Shown here: positions 1-7,785 of the stretch, one piece after another
How the letters are laid out: each line of letters starts with the position of its first letter
Numbering within the stretch: the stretch's first letter is position 1
NCBI GenBank assembly: GCA_964505385.1
Contig: CAZDIA010000052.1
Coordinates: forward strand, 1-16,873
Direction of reading: 5' to 3'
Source of the DNA: SLJN01 sp964505385
GTDB lineage: Bacteria; Bacteroidota; Rhodothermia; Balneolales; Natronogracilivirgulaceae
Length of the DNA stretch: 16,873 nt
Notes under the pieces: generated by a model
What the model saw: the letters and a program-made list of their open reading frames with translations, nothing else
Databases searched by the model: none
Told to the model about the DNA's origin: nothing
Position numbers and translations under genes: made by a program

Positions 1-1
1 G

Positions 2-89
2 TACCGCCGGCCGGACTCGAACCGGCACGGGCGCTTAAACGCCCATTGGATTTTAAGTCCAACGTGTCTACCAATTCCACCACGGCGGC
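2..89 (-). tRNA. tRNA-Leu(UAA)
   Basis: Read on the minus strand this folds as a class II (long variable arm) tRNA of 88 nt. The acceptor arms GCCGCCG and CGGCGGT pair with one G-U at the end. The anticodon loop CTTAAAA gives anticodon TAA at positions 55-53, decoding UUA. The variable arm GGGCGTTTAAGCGCCC is a strong stem and the T arm carries GGTTCGAGTCC. The discriminator is A, as expected for leucine. The 3' CCA cannot be judged because the window ends one base later. It diverges from rel and has its own close promoter. Confidence 0.97.
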
Positions 90-102
90 ATTTCAGCGAG
101 CT

Positions 103-134
103 CAAATATAAGGTATTAATTCCAGTCCGGTCAA
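103..134 (-). promoter_or_regulatory. Promoter of tRNA-Leu
   Basis: On the minus strand a TTGACC box (134-129) is followed after 18 nt by TATATT (110-105), close to the sigma-70 consensus. The same bases also read TATATTTG (110-103), an exact match to the Bacteroidota -7 word TAnnTTTG, with TTG 21 nt upstream. The predicted start lies near position 98, a few bases before the mature tRNA 5' end at 89. The match is seen in the sequence; activity is inferred. Confidence 0.6.
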
Positions 135-259
135 TTCGGATATTCAATATTTGGCCGGAAATATATTTTTGCTCTTTCATTCATAATTACAGATAAAGCA
201 CCCGGTTTATTTTTTATAATCGAAAAAAACTGTATTTAAACATTTGCCCAATGTATAAA

Positions 260-288
260 TTGAAGTTGTCTTTCGGAGGCGGTATAAT
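260..288 (+). promoter_or_regulatory. Candidate promoter of rel
   Basis: TTGAAG at 260-265, a 17-nt spacer, then a perfect TATAAT at 283-288. The bases after the -10 box are TCC followed by nine G, so the expected start site near 295 falls inside the G run and the discriminator is very GC-rich. GC-rich discriminators and G initiation are typical of stringently controlled promoters in Proteobacteria; relevance here is inference. The implied 5' leader of rel is about 136 nt. Confidence 0.5.
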
Positions 289-299
289 TCCGGGGGGGG

Positions 300-345
300 G
301 TAACTTTCAAAATATTTTCTCCGGCGGAAATCTTTAGAAAGTTAC
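300..345 (+). repeat. Inverted repeat / leader hairpin upstream of rel
   Basis: GTAACTTTC at 300-308 is the exact reverse complement of GAAAGTTAC at 337-345. The 28-nt interior is itself partly self-complementary around TCCGGCGGA, so the whole can fold as one long imperfect hairpin. It begins at the last base of a G9 run (292-300). It would sit at the very 5' end of the rel transcript if the promoter at 260-288 is used. No T run follows, so it is not a classical terminator. Confidence 0.6.
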
Positions 346-354
346 TGATCAGTA
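343..354. repeat. 12-bp perfect palindrome in the rel leader
   Basis: TACTGATCAGTA is a perfect 12-bp palindrome. It overlaps the right arm of the 300-345 hairpin by three bases, so forming one structure could compete with protein binding to the other. It is a plausible binding site for a dimeric regulator, but no known operator is recognised. Confidence 0.45.
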
Positions 355-376
355 TGAGCTGTAAATCAAATCGATA

Positions 377-390
377 TTATCACATGATAA
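377..390. repeat. Inverted repeat TTATCA-N2-TGATAA upstream of rel
   Basis: Six-base arms, TTATCA at 377-382 and TGATAA at 385-390, separated by CA. The element ends 40 bp before the rel start codon. It could be an operator or a leader structure; the sequence is AT-rich, so chance occurrence is possible. Confidence 0.3.
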
Positions 391-393
391 AAG

Positions 394-407
394 TATCGTT
401 TATCGTT
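394..407 (-). repeat. Two tandem heptamers AACGATA
   Basis: On the minus strand positions 407-394 are two exact tandem copies of AACGATA. The same heptamer family (AACGANA) occurs as a longer array at 16074-16104. The copy here lies between the TTATCA inverted repeat and the rel start codon. Confidence 0.5.
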
Positions 408-430
408 AGCCTAAAAAAAGTTTTTAGTAC

Positions 431-2698
431 ATGAGTAATCAGGTAACCCTTGAACAAATAGATCTTGACTCTTATCAACTGCCGAAAAAGCAGCAGAAGG
501 AGTTAGATCAGTTTCTGGGCATCAGCAGAGAGTTTTTGGATCATTGCGATGATGAGATGATTGAGCGTGCATTTAAACTGTGCTACGCATCGCATCAGGG
601 AGAGAAGCGCGCGAGCGGTGAGCCCTTTTATCAACACCCGATTGAGGTGGCAAAAATCATCATCCGCGAACTGAATATGGATGATGTTTCTGTAGCTGCG
701 GCTTTGCTTCATGATACTGTTGAGGATACCGAAGTTACTCTGGATTTTATTGAGCAGAAATTCGGCTCTACCGTAGCTAATCTCATCGATGGCCTCACAA
801 AAATTGCCGGGGTATTTGAAAGTAAAGGTGCCAAGCAGGCCGAAACTTTTATGAAGCTGCTGCTTACGATGGCTGAGGATCTTCGGGTAGTGCTGATTAA
901 GTTCTCCGACCGATTGCATAACATGAGGACGATCCAGCACCTGGAGCGCAAGAAGCAGTTGAAAATCGCCTCGGAAACAATGGAACTCTACGCTCCGCTG
1001 GCACACCGCTTCGGCCTGTTTCAAATGAAAAGCGAGCTTGAAGATCTCAGTTTTAAGGTGATGGATCCGACCGGCTTCAAATTCATTGCCCGAAAACTCC
1101 GCGATAAAAAGGAGTCCCGCGAGGCTTTTATTGATGAGGTGATGCAGCCAATAAAGAAACAGCTGAATGAATCGGGATTTAAATTTGAGATCAAAGGGCG
1201 GCCCAAACATATTTATTCGATATACAAAAAGATGATGCGGCAGCAAAAGCCCTTTGAAGAAATCTATGATTTGTTTGCAATCCGAGTCATTCTTAAAGAG
1301 CCTCATACAAAAGAGGATTGCTGGCGGGTTTACTCTTTTATTACGGACTGGTACACACCCTTGCCGGAGCGATTTCGTGATTTCATTTCTGTTCCCAAAA
1401 CAAACGGCTATCAATCGCTTCATACCACAGTAATTACCGGGGAAGGCAGAAAAGTGGAAGTACAGATCCGCACCAGCCAGATGGATGAAGTCGCCGAAAA
1501 AGGATTGGCCGCTCACTGGAAGTATAAAGAAGGGAAATCTCAGGGTTATGACATTGGCAAATACGTGCATTGGATCCGGGATGTGCTCGATAACCCGAGG
1601 CCGGATGCGGCTACTGAGTTCGTGGAAGATTTCCAGCTTAATCTCTATACGGATGAGATCTATGTGTTTACCCCAAGGGGCGAGTTGAAAACACTGCCCA
1701 AAGGCTCTACCCCTCTCGATTTTGCTTTTGAGATTCACAGTGAAGTCGGGGAGCGTGCGCTCGCTGCAAAAGTCAACGGGCAGATGGCGCCGTTGCGGCA
1801 GGTATTGAACAGCGGTGATCAGGTTGAGATAATTACGGGCAAACAGATAAATCTTAATCCCGACTGGATAAATGACGTTAAAACGCATAAAGCTAAAGCC
1901 CGGATACGCCAGTATATTCGTCATAAAGAGCGTGAAGTAGTAGAAAAAGGGCGTGAGATATGGGATAAAAAAATTGCCAAAGCAAAACTTAAGGTTACCG
2001 AACAGGATCTTGCGAAGATTGCATCCAAATTAAAATTCTCCTCCCTTGAGAAATTATTCTACGATATTGGTGCCGGCGTTTATGATGTCGGTAAGTTTTA
2101 CAAACATGTAAAAAAATACAAAGATAAGGGCCGTTTTGAGGATGAGGCGACTGAAAACACCGGGAAAAACGAAAAATCGGAAAAACAGGAGCCTGCATCT
2201 GATCCGACATATGAAATTTTATATGATGAATCAGCGCGCGAGGATGCTACAAAAAGTCTGATTCTGAACGGTGAAGTCACTGATGTGCGATATAGTTATG
2301 CGAAATGCTGCAATCCGATCCCGGGAGATGATGTAGTAGGTTTTATAAGTAGAGAAGGAGATGTAAAAGTTCACCGGGTCAATTGTAAAAATACACGGCA
2401 TCTGATTCAAACAGATGGAGACCGGATTGTTGACATCAAATGGGCACCGCATACAGGAGGTAAGTTTAATGCAGCCGTTAAAGTTGTAGGTGAAGACAGA
2501 GTGGGTATGATTAATGATATATCGAATGTTATATCTAAATCATTGAACACCAATATGAAAAGCATCAACGTAAGCAGTGATACCGGAATGTTTGAGGGCA
2601 CACTCATATTAATGGTCGAAGACATTGAGCATCTGGAGAAAGTTATTGAAAATCTTCAAAAAGTTGAGGGGATGAAGCTTGCCTATCGATATGAATAA
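431..2698 (+). CDS. rel: Bifunctional (p)ppGpp synthetase/hydrolase, Rel/SpoT family
   Basis: This cytoplasmic enzyme makes (p)ppGpp from ATP and GTP/GDP and hydrolyses it, setting the stringent response. At 755 aa it is full length for a long RSH protein. The HD hydrolase domain (about 45-200) keeps H69, H94-D95, the E98-D99 pair and the RLHN motif at 161-164. The synthetase domain (about 240-370) has GRPKHIYSIYKKM, NGYQSLHTTV, EVQIRT and AHWKYKEG. The RXKD position reads RFRD (314-317), positively charged as in bifunctional Rel proteins rather than EXDD as in E. coli RelA. A TGS domain spans about 408-470, a conserved-cysteine region has AKCCNP, and a C-terminal ACT domain occupies the last 75 residues. 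Both active sites look intact. The ATG at 431 has no Shine-Dalgarno. It is probably monocistronic, with a 184-bp gap before the next gene. Confidence 0.97.
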   Translation: MSNQVTLEQIDLDSYQLPKKQQKELDQFLGISREFLDHCDDEMIERAFKLCYASHQGEKRASGEPFYQHPIEVAKIIIRELNMDDVSVAAALLHDTVEDTEVTLDFIEQKFGSTVANLIDGLTKIAGVFESKGAKQAETFMKLLLTMAEDLRVVLIKFSDRLHNMRTIQHLERKKQLKIASETMELYAPLAHRFGLFQMKSELEDLSFKVMDPTGFKFIARKLRDKKESREAFIDEVMQPIKKQLNESGFKFEIKGRPKHIYSIYKKMMRQQKPFEEIYDLFAIRVILKEPHTKEDCWRVYSFITDWYTPLPERFRDFISVPKTNGYQSLHTTVITGEGRKVEVQIRTSQMDEVAEKGLAAHWKYKEGKSQGYDIGKYVHWIRDVLDNPRPDAATEFVEDFQLNLYTDEIYVFTPRGELKTLPKGSTPLDFAFEIHSEVGERALAAKVNGQMAPLRQVLNSGDQVEIITGKQINLNPDWINDVKTHKAKARIRQYIRHKEREVVEKGREIWDKKIAKAKLKVTEQDLAKIASKLKFSSLEKLFYDIGAGVYDVGKFYKHVKKYKDKGRFEDEATENTGKNEKSEKQEPASDPTYEILYDESAREDATKSLILNGEVTDVRYSYAKCCNPIPGDDVVGFISREGDVKVHRVNCKNTRHLIQTDGDRIVDIKWAPHTGGKFNAAVKVVGEDRVGMINDISNVISKSLNTNMKSINVSSDTGMFEGTLILMVEDIEHLEKVIENLQKVEGMKLAYRYE

Positions 2699-2736
2699 TA
2701 CCTCCTCATAGTGTCCGTTAAGAACTGGAATTTTTA

Positions 2737-2764
2737 TTGTTATCATTTATACAATTAATAACAA
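2737..2764. repeat. AT-rich inverted repeat after rel
   Basis: TTGTTAT at 2737-2743 and ATAACAA at 2758-2764 form a 7-bp stem with a 14-nt loop, 40 bp past the rel stop. There is no G+C in the lower stem and no clear T run after it, so at best it is a weak terminator. I recognise nothing else in the rest of the 184-bp gap (2699-2882). Confidence 0.3.
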
Positions 2765-2882
2765 GCTATTACCAAGTTTTTACCATAATTTTTTGTATTT
2801 TTCCTAAAAGTAACATACCTGCATTTTGTTATCTTCGTTTCTTTCATTAATCTATTATTAACCTTAATATTTAGTTTGCTTT

Positions 2883-3203
2883 ATGACTTACACAAAAAGA
2901 GATATCGTCCGTCGGATTTCAGAGAAGAAAAAAATGCCTATGGTCAAAGTTGAGCCGTGGGTAGATGATGTTATCGACGCACTTCGCGATACGATGATGG
3001 AAGCTGACCCGACGTGTCGAATTGAGATTCGTGACTTTGGTGTTTTTGAAGTAAAAGTAACCAAAGCTAAACCTAAAGCACGTAATCCGAAAACAAACGA
3101 AGTTATTTATGTTCCGGAACACCGGAAAACTCATTTCAAACCAAGTAAGATGCTGAAAGACTTTCTGCGTCAACCGCTGGAAGAATCTTACGAAGAAGCG
3201 TAA
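2883..3203 (+). CDS. HU/IHF-family DNA-bending protein
   Basis: A 106-aa nucleoid protein of the HU/IHF family, binding and bending DNA as a dimer. The N-terminal two-helix dimerisation region (about 3-42) is followed by the signature IEIRDFGVFEVK (47-58). The DNA-binding beta arm (about 60-80) contains RNPKTNEVIYVP, where the proline that intercalates in this family is P69 of RNP. The last ten residues, QPLEESYEEA, are an acidic extension absent from the shortest HU proteins. It is the first gene of a tight run with ruvX (6-nt gap), def and fmt, so it is probably co-transcribed with them. Whether it acts as HU or as a sequence-specific IHF-like protein cannot be told from sequence alone. Start: ATG preceded by an AT-rich leader without Shine-Dalgarno. 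Confidence 0.93.
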   Translation: MTYTKRDIVRRISEKKKMPMVKVEPWVDDVIDALRDTMMEADPTCRIEIRDFGVFEVKVTKAKPKARNPKTNEVIYVPEHRKTHFKPSKMLKDFLRQPLEESYEEA

Positions 3204-3209
3204 GATGCT

Positions 3210-3632
3210 ATGCCATCAAGCCGCATTGTTGGCATTGACGTAGGAACTAAGCGAATAGGTTTGTCCCGGTCGGATCCCACTGCTCTTATAGCTACTCCGG
3301 TCGGGACTTTTTCTGTGCAGCAAGTCTTTAACGAACTTTCCCGGCTTCATCAGGAGGATCCCATCAGCAAATTTGTAGTTGGTTGGCCGCTATCGGAAAA
3401 AGGCCATTTAAACAAATCTACGCAGATGGTTGATGAATTTATAAGAAGACTGGAAAAAAAGTTCCCCGATGTGGAAGTAATCCGGGTGGATGAACGTTAC
3501 AGCTCCGAACGAGCGAAACAAGCCCTGATTGATTCAGGCGTGAAAAAGAAAAAAAGAGCTCAGAAGGGCTTGGTTGATTCCACAGCAGCTACTATACTTC
3601 TCCAGGAATATTTAGAAGGAATTTACAGCTAA
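3210..3632 (+). CDS. ruvX: RuvX/YqgF family putative Holliday junction resolvase
   Basis: A 140-aa RNase H-fold protein of the YqgF family. In other bacteria it is linked to pre-16S rRNA 5' processing and, for some homologues, to Holliday junction resolution. The first strand carries the metal-binding aspartate in GIDVGTKRIGLSRSD (D10). Other family blocks are VGWPLSEKG, DERYSSERAKQAL with its acidic pair, and the C-terminal KGLVDSTAATILLQEYL with a third acidic residue. The length is normal for the family. It starts 6 nt after the HU-like gene and ends 8 nt before def, which supports one transcript. Of its two proposed roles, the rRNA-maturation one fits the translation-related neighbours def and fmt better; that preference is inference. 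Confidence 0.93.
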   Translation: MPSSRIVGIDVGTKRIGLSRSDPTALIATPVGTFSVQQVFNELSRLHQEDPISKFVVGWPLSEKGHLNKSTQMVDEFIRRLEKKFPDVEVIRVDERYSSERAKQALIDSGVKKKKRAQKGLVDSTAATILLQEYLEGIYS

Positions 3633-3640
3633 CATTTTTC

Positions 3641-4210
3641 ATGGCAATATTACCTATTGTAACTTATGATGATCCGGTTTTGAGGCAAAAAACCGAACCG
3701 GTTACCGAAAACAGCGATGAATTGCAACAATTCATTGATGATATGTTTGAAACCATGTATGGTGCCGAAGGTGTGGGGCTTGCCGCGCCACAGGTAGGGC
3801 GGCCGCTCAGGTTGTTTGTAATGGATGCCGACCCCATGACTGAAGATGATGAGCAGGAAAACTATGGCCCTATGACATTGATCAATCCGGAAATAACTTA
3901 TTTTGGCGATGAGGTAGACGAATTTGAAGAGGGCTGCCTGAGTTTGCCGGAGATCAAGGAGACTATCCGGCGGCCGGAAAAAATCACCATAACTTATAAA
4001 GACCGAAATTTTAAAGATCAGAAATTAACAGTGGACCGCTGGATTGCACGGGTGATGCAACATGAGTTGGATCACCTTGATGGTATTCTTTTTATAGACA
4101 GACTTGGTTCTTTCAGAAAGAGATTGCTTCGTTCCAGGCTTAAAGAAGTAGCTGATGGTAGCATTGAGACCAAATATCCCATTAAAACGCCGGCCTCAAC
4201 TGCCAAGTAG
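3641..4210 (+). CDS. def: Peptide deformylase
   Basis: Removes the N-formyl group from the initiator methionine of nascent proteins. All three family motifs are present in this 189-aa protein: GVGLAAPQVG (44-53), EGCLS (97-101) with metal ligand C99, and QHELDH (140-145) with ligands H141 and H145 and catalytic E142. An acidic insertion (about 64-75, MTEDDEQENYG) separates motifs 1 and 2, as is common in Bacteroidota-type enzymes. The C-terminal tail past residue 160 is basic and then loosely conserved. It is followed 6 nt later by fmt, the enzyme that adds the formyl group, a very common pairing in bacteria. No key residue is missing. Confidence 0.97.
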   Translation: MAILPIVTYDDPVLRQKTEPVTENSDELQQFIDDMFETMYGAEGVGLAAPQVGRPLRLFVMDADPMTEDDEQENYGPMTLINPEITYFGDEVDEFEEGCLSLPEIKETIRRPEKITITYKDRNFKDQKLTVDRWIARVMQHELDHLDGILFIDRLGSFRKRLLRSRLKEVADGSIETKYPIKTPASTAK

Positions 4211-4216
4211 ACTGAT

Positions 4217-5152
4217 ATGAGGCCATTGAATATAATTTTCATGGGAAATCCCGACTTTGCAGTTCCATCACTGCAAAAACTTGTGGAATCATCCCATACA
4301 CTGCAACTTGTGGTTACCGGGCACGATAAGCGAAGAGGAAGACGGCAGGCACCTACCCCAACTCCCGTTAAGAAAAAAGCGATGGAAGCTAAACTGCCGG
4401 TATGGGAGACGGATGATATAAAAGATCAAGCCTTGCACAATAAGCTGGAATCATTGCAGCCGGATCTCATAGTAATAGTAGCTTTTAAAATACTTCCGGA
4501 GTCGCTGCTACGGATTCCGAAAGTCGGTGCAATAAATCTCCATGCCTCGCTATTGCCAAAATACAGGGGTGCAGCTCCCATCCATCATGCGGTGATCAAC
4601 GGTGAAACCGAAACCGGGTGCACCGTTTTTTTCCTGAACAAAGGAGTGGATACGGGAAAAATTATAGATTGGCGGAATACTTCCATTGGTCCGGATGAAA
4701 CTACCGGCGAAGTATATCAGCGGCTGATGGTTCTTGGAAGTGATTTGCTGGTTGATTGTACGAATGCAATAGCACAGGAAAATATTGATCCGCAGCCTCA
4801 AGATGAGACGAAAGCGAGTCCGGCGCCCAAAATTTATAAAGAGGACTGCAGGATTGATTTTTCCAACCCTGCTGAGCAGGTACATAATTTTATCCGTGGA
4901 TTAAGTCCTTTTCCAGGAGCTTGGACCGTCATGGAAGGGAGCAGACTGAACGTGTATCGGTCAAAATTGCGGGCAGATAACCTGGAACCGGGTTCCGTGA
5001 TCAATGATGATGGAAAACTTGTGGCAGGATGCGGCCGGGGGTCACTGGAGTTAGTTGAAGTACAGCTTGAGGGGCGAAAGCAAATGGGTGGCGAAGAGCT
5101 GTTGCGGGGTTTGCCCGAAACTCCGGCACGGCTGGGAAATCAAGGTGGCTAA
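4217..5152 (+). CDS. fmt: Methionyl-tRNA formyltransferase
   Basis: Formylates Met-tRNA(fMet) using 10-formyltetrahydrofolate, enabling initiation. The protein has 311 aa, normal for the family. The N-terminal Rossmann domain begins IIFMGNPDFAVPSL. The catalytic core has N107, H109 and the signature SLLPKYRGAAPI (111-122), then D145 in GVDTGKII. The stretch at 39-50, RRGRRQAPTPTP, is the basic substrate-binding loop. The C-terminal domain contains FIRGLSPFPGAW and a short beta domain that contacts tRNA. It is last in the set HU-ruvX-def-fmt. The 95-bp gap after it is AT-rich; no convincing terminator was found. Confidence 0.97.
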   Translation: MRPLNIIFMGNPDFAVPSLQKLVESSHTLQLVVTGHDKRRGRRQAPTPTPVKKKAMEAKLPVWETDDIKDQALHNKLESLQPDLIVIVAFKILPESLLRIPKVGAINLHASLLPKYRGAAPIHHAVINGETETGCTVFFLNKGVDTGKIIDWRNTSIGPDETTGEVYQRLMVLGSDLLVDCTNAIAQENIDPQPQDETKASPAPKIYKEDCRIDFSNPAEQVHNFIRGLSPFPGAWTVMEGSRLNVYRSKLRADNLEPGSVINDDGKLVAGCGRGSLELVEVQLEGRKQMGGEELLRGLPETPARLGNQGG

Positions 5153-5247
5153 ATAAAAATAAAGAAAAATACTATTGATTTTAGTTCGTCTATTGCGTTT
5201 GTTTACCGCTGCTGATTGCAGATGAATATTATTTAATAAAAAATACC

Positions 5248-5877
5248 ATGGAACTTACATCGCTATTTGAAGCCTGCAAAGATGGTGATACCCAAAAAAT
5301 CAAAGAGGAGCTGAAAAATGTGGAGGATATCAATCAGTCGATGAAGAACGGATCGACTCCTCTTATTTTTGCCGCTCAGCACAATCAGTTTGAGGCTGTG
5401 AAAACTTTGGTAGAAAAAGGTGCCGATGTAAATCGCACTAACAAAATCGGTGGCACCGCTTTAAACCGTGCCGTTCAAAACGGCAACATCGAGATGCTAA
5501 AATATTTGCTCGATAAAGGAACAGAAGTGGGTCCGCTCGCGCTTATTGTGGCAGCCAGAGAAGGTGAACTTGAAGCAGTTAAATTGCTGATTGAACATGG
5601 TGCGGATATTAATGCAACCCAGCACTGGGGACAAACTGCACTGATGCTGGCAGCCAAAGAGGGACACAGCACCATTGTGCGTTTCTTGATTGCTCAGGGG
5701 GCCGACCCCAAAGTCAAAGACAAACATGGCCGCACTGCATTGACCCATGCCAATGAAAATGATCACACAGAAGTGGCTATGTTGCTTAAGCGCGCCGGAG
5801 CTTCAGATGATAAGTCGAAAAACAAACGCAGCGCATCAACTACTCCTATTGATACGGATGTAGATGATGATGAATAG
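5248..5877 (+). CDS. Ankyrin-repeat protein
   Basis: A 209-aa soluble protein built almost entirely of ankyrin repeats, so probably a protein-protein interaction module. About six units can be traced, near residues 1-32, 35-65, 68-95, 96-126, 128-158 and 161-185. The clearest are GSTPLIFAAQHNQFEAVKTL and GQTALMLAAKEGHSTIVRFL. The third unit looks shortened. The last 25 residues are charged and low-complexity, starting with lysines and ending DTDVDDDE. No signal peptide or membrane segment is visible, so it should be cytoplasmic. It stands 95 bp after fmt and converges on the monooxygenase gene, so its transcription unit is uncertain. Partner and function cannot be named. Confidence 0.88.
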   Translation: MELTSLFEACKDGDTQKIKEELKNVEDINQSMKNGSTPLIFAAQHNQFEAVKTLVEKGADVNRTNKIGGTALNRAVQNGNIEMLKYLLDKGTEVGPLALIVAAREGELEAVKLLIEHGADINATQHWGQTALMLAAKEGHSTIVRFLIAQGADPKVKDKHGRTALTHANENDHTEVAMLLKRAGASDDKSKNKRSASTTPIDTDVDDDE

Positions 5878-5921
5878 CGGCGAGCGTAACCAAGATGTTG
5901 GCCTTATCTTAGAGGCACTAA

Positions 5922-7079
5922 TTAACCCAAGCCAGCCATGGTGAATCTGCGTGCCATAATCCGGTTGAGCGGCGCTTTCAGAAGTTGACGTATCACAAAA
6001 TTTCTGAACCCCGGAAAACGGTTTCGATGCCCGAGTAACATGTTAAATTCGGATCGCTTTATTGCCTGTTCCGCTTTTTTTCGTCTTTGACGGCTGTACC
6101 GGTCAAGGGTGGGGGTGGCCGGCTCTCCGGATTGTATGATAGCTTCAAGCGCGCGTGATAAATGATCACAATCAAGCCAGCCGAGATTCATGCCCTGCCC
6201 GCCAATAGGGCTCAACACATGTGCCGCATCACCGGCCAGGATAATTTGGCCTTTGTGGAATGTAGAAGCAAGATATCGCTCGGTGCCAAAATTTGAAAGC
6301 ATAGAATTCGATTCCGGGTCAGGTTTAAGTCCGGTTCTGGTATTTATGATTTCTGCAGTTTCGCGGGCGTTTTTATCGGAATAATCTTCACTTGTTTCCA
6401 CAACCCACCTTCTTTTGTTCTCGGGAAGCGGGAAAGACTCAACTAATCCGTTGTTGGTGACGAAAATGAGCGCGTCATTATCAAAAGAGATGTTGTCATC
6501 AAAATCTCCCATTACATAACTGTTGGGATAAATATCTCCATGATAGGAGATACCTGCATTTCGTCGCACCCTGCTTTTTTTACCGTCACAACCGACCAGA
6601 AAACGAGTATGGAACGTCATTTCGTTGTTTTGGTCTTTTGCAAAAACTGTTATCTCGTCATCCCGCTCTTCTGTGTGATATACTTCATGTCCCCGTAACA
6701 GAGTGGCGTGAGTTTCTTCTCTCACGGCATTTTCGAGAATATGCTCCGTACGATATTGCGGTATGGCCAACACAAATTGATAGGGTTCCGGAAGAAGTTC
6801 AAACCGAATTGAACCAAACTGAGTGCCGGCGTCAACCATGGCGTGCCCCTGATGAATTTTCACACCGGCATTAATTATTTCATCCTGTAAACCGATCTGC
6901 TCCAGTACATGCAGCGAAGGAGGATGTATGCCGACTGATCTTGAATGATGGTGTATCCGGTGTTGCTTATCCAGGATGATAGTGCTAATCCCTTTGCGCG
7001 AAAGCATTATAGCAAGCAGTAACCCAACTGGCCCGCCTCCTGCTATAGCTACATCATATGTTACATGAGATTTCATCAT
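5922..7079 (-). CDS. FAD-dependent monooxygenase (PHBH/UbiH-like), third gene of the PKS operon
   Basis: A 385-aa class A flavoprotein hydroxylase. The N-terminal FAD-binding motif is GGGPVG (14-19). The second nucleotide motif, CDG, is at 164-166 in LVGCDGKKSRVRR, and the FAD ribityl motif is GDAAHVLSPIGGQGMNLG (283-300). It lacks a clear membrane anchor. Its ATG overlaps the stop of the methyltransferase gene as ATGA, so the two are translationally coupled. Next to a type III polyketide synthase the likely job is hydroxylating the aromatic ring of the polyketide, as proposed for SrsC of S. griseus; this is inference. A hydroxylase of another small aromatic, or a tailoring oxidase acting on an isoprenoid, remains possible. 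The gene ends 44 bp from the convergent ankyrin gene. Confidence 0.88.
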   Translation of the reverse strand: MMKSHVTYDVAIAGGGPVGLLLAIMLSRKGISTIILDKQHRIHHHSRSVGIHPPSLHVLEQIGLQDEIINAGVKIHQGHAMVDAGTQFGSIRFELLPEPYQFVLAIPQYRTEHILENAVREETHATLLRGHEVYHTEERDDEITVFAKDQNNEMTFHTRFLVGCDGKKSRVRRNAGISYHGDIYPNSYVMGDFDDNISFDNDALIFVTNNGLVESFPLPENKRRWVVETSEDYSDKNARETAEIINTRTGLKPDPESNSMLSNFGTERYLASTFHKGQIILAGDAAHVLSPIGGQGMNLGWLDCDHLSRALEAIIQSGEPATPTLDRYSRQRRKKAEQAIKRSEFNMLLGHRNRFPGFRNFVIRQLLKAPLNRIMARRFTMAGLG

Positions 7080-7777
7080 TCATGATCCAAAATTACCACA
7101 AAGCGATAAGGAAAAATACGTTTCGCGATCCAGCCGGAGGGCAAAAGACTTTCAATTTCGTTTTTTGTGAATGAGCGACGTATCGATAATAGTCCGTCGT
7201 TGACTATAAATGAGTTGCGATAAAACGGTCTTAAAAAACGAAACAGGAGCCAGGCAAAATCCCCGCGTTCTATATCGTTGAATACTACCATTTTGCGTGA
7301 TAACCTTGATGCTTCATCCAGAAGAGTGATGAGTTGATCATGTTTCAAATGATGAAGCAGATGGTTTGACAAAACAATGTCGAACTGTCGGTTTTGGTTG
7401 ATCAAATCGGTCGTTGCAGCATACTCGAAAGAGATATTTTCCGGGACAACTAAAGAGTCGGTGAATTGAATAGAGCGTGAGTCGGTTTCAATCCCGGTAA
7501 TTGAAATTTGAAACCCGTCATTACTGGCGCGATGGTATAAATATAAGGGTAAATCTCCGCCACCGTGACCGATATCCAATAGGGAGGTTTTCTTATCTGT
7601 TGAAAGTGCAGGTTTGATAAATCGCCTGTAAATCACGTTCCAGCGTGAAACAAGTCGGTTGACCGACGCGAATTGCCGATAGGTATTGAACAATTTTGCC
7701 TGATCACAATCCGGTTTATCCATTTCCTCTACCAGGTGTGGTTCTCTTTTATTGAGAATCAAAGGCAAAGACATCAT
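7076..7777 (-). CDS. Class I SAM-dependent methyltransferase, second gene of the PKS operon
   Basis: A soluble Rossmann-fold methyltransferase of about 233 aa. Motif I is LLDIGHGGGDLP, in which the usual GxGxG is GHGGG. The acidic end of strand 2 is in TGIETD. The post-motif region FDIVLSNHLLHHL resembles small-molecule methyltransferases of the UbiE/Methyltransf_11-25 type. A hydrophobic aromatic stretch (about 172-190, FAWLLFRFLRPFYRN) may bind a lipid-like substrate. A TTG at 7780 could extend the frame by one codon, but ATG at 7777 or 7774 is more likely. It starts 8 nt after the PKS stop and overlaps the monooxygenase start by 4 nt. Context suggests methylation of the PKS product or of its hydroxylated form. 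The acceptor atom cannot be predicted. Confidence 0.87.
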   Translation of the reverse strand: MMSLPLILNKREPHLVEEMDKPDCDQAKLFNTYRQFASVNRLVSRWNVIYRRFIKPALSTDKKTSLLDIGHGGGDLPLYLYHRASNDGFQISITGIETDSRSIQFTDSLVVPENISFEYAATTDLINQNRQFDIVLSNHLLHHLKHDQLITLLDEASRLSRKMVVFNDIERGDFAWLLFRFLRPFYRNSFIVNDGLLSIRRSFTKNEIESLLPSGWIAKRIFPYRFVVILDHE

Positions 7778-7785
7778 CAATGGAT

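Noticed and set aside
503..1924. A 473-codon open frame antisense to rel
   Set aside because: It lies wholly inside a well-supported rel gene, its translation shows no recognisable domain, and it is explained by the codon pattern of rel on the opposite strand.
2860..2882. TAnTTTG-like word just before the HU-like gene
   Set aside because: It lacks one spacer base of TAnnTTTG and would put the start site at or inside the ATG.
5878..5921. Possible bidirectional terminator between the convergent ankyrin and monooxygenase genes
   Set aside because: Only AAGAT/ATCTT and CCAA/TTGG pairings were found, too weak to support a terminator call.
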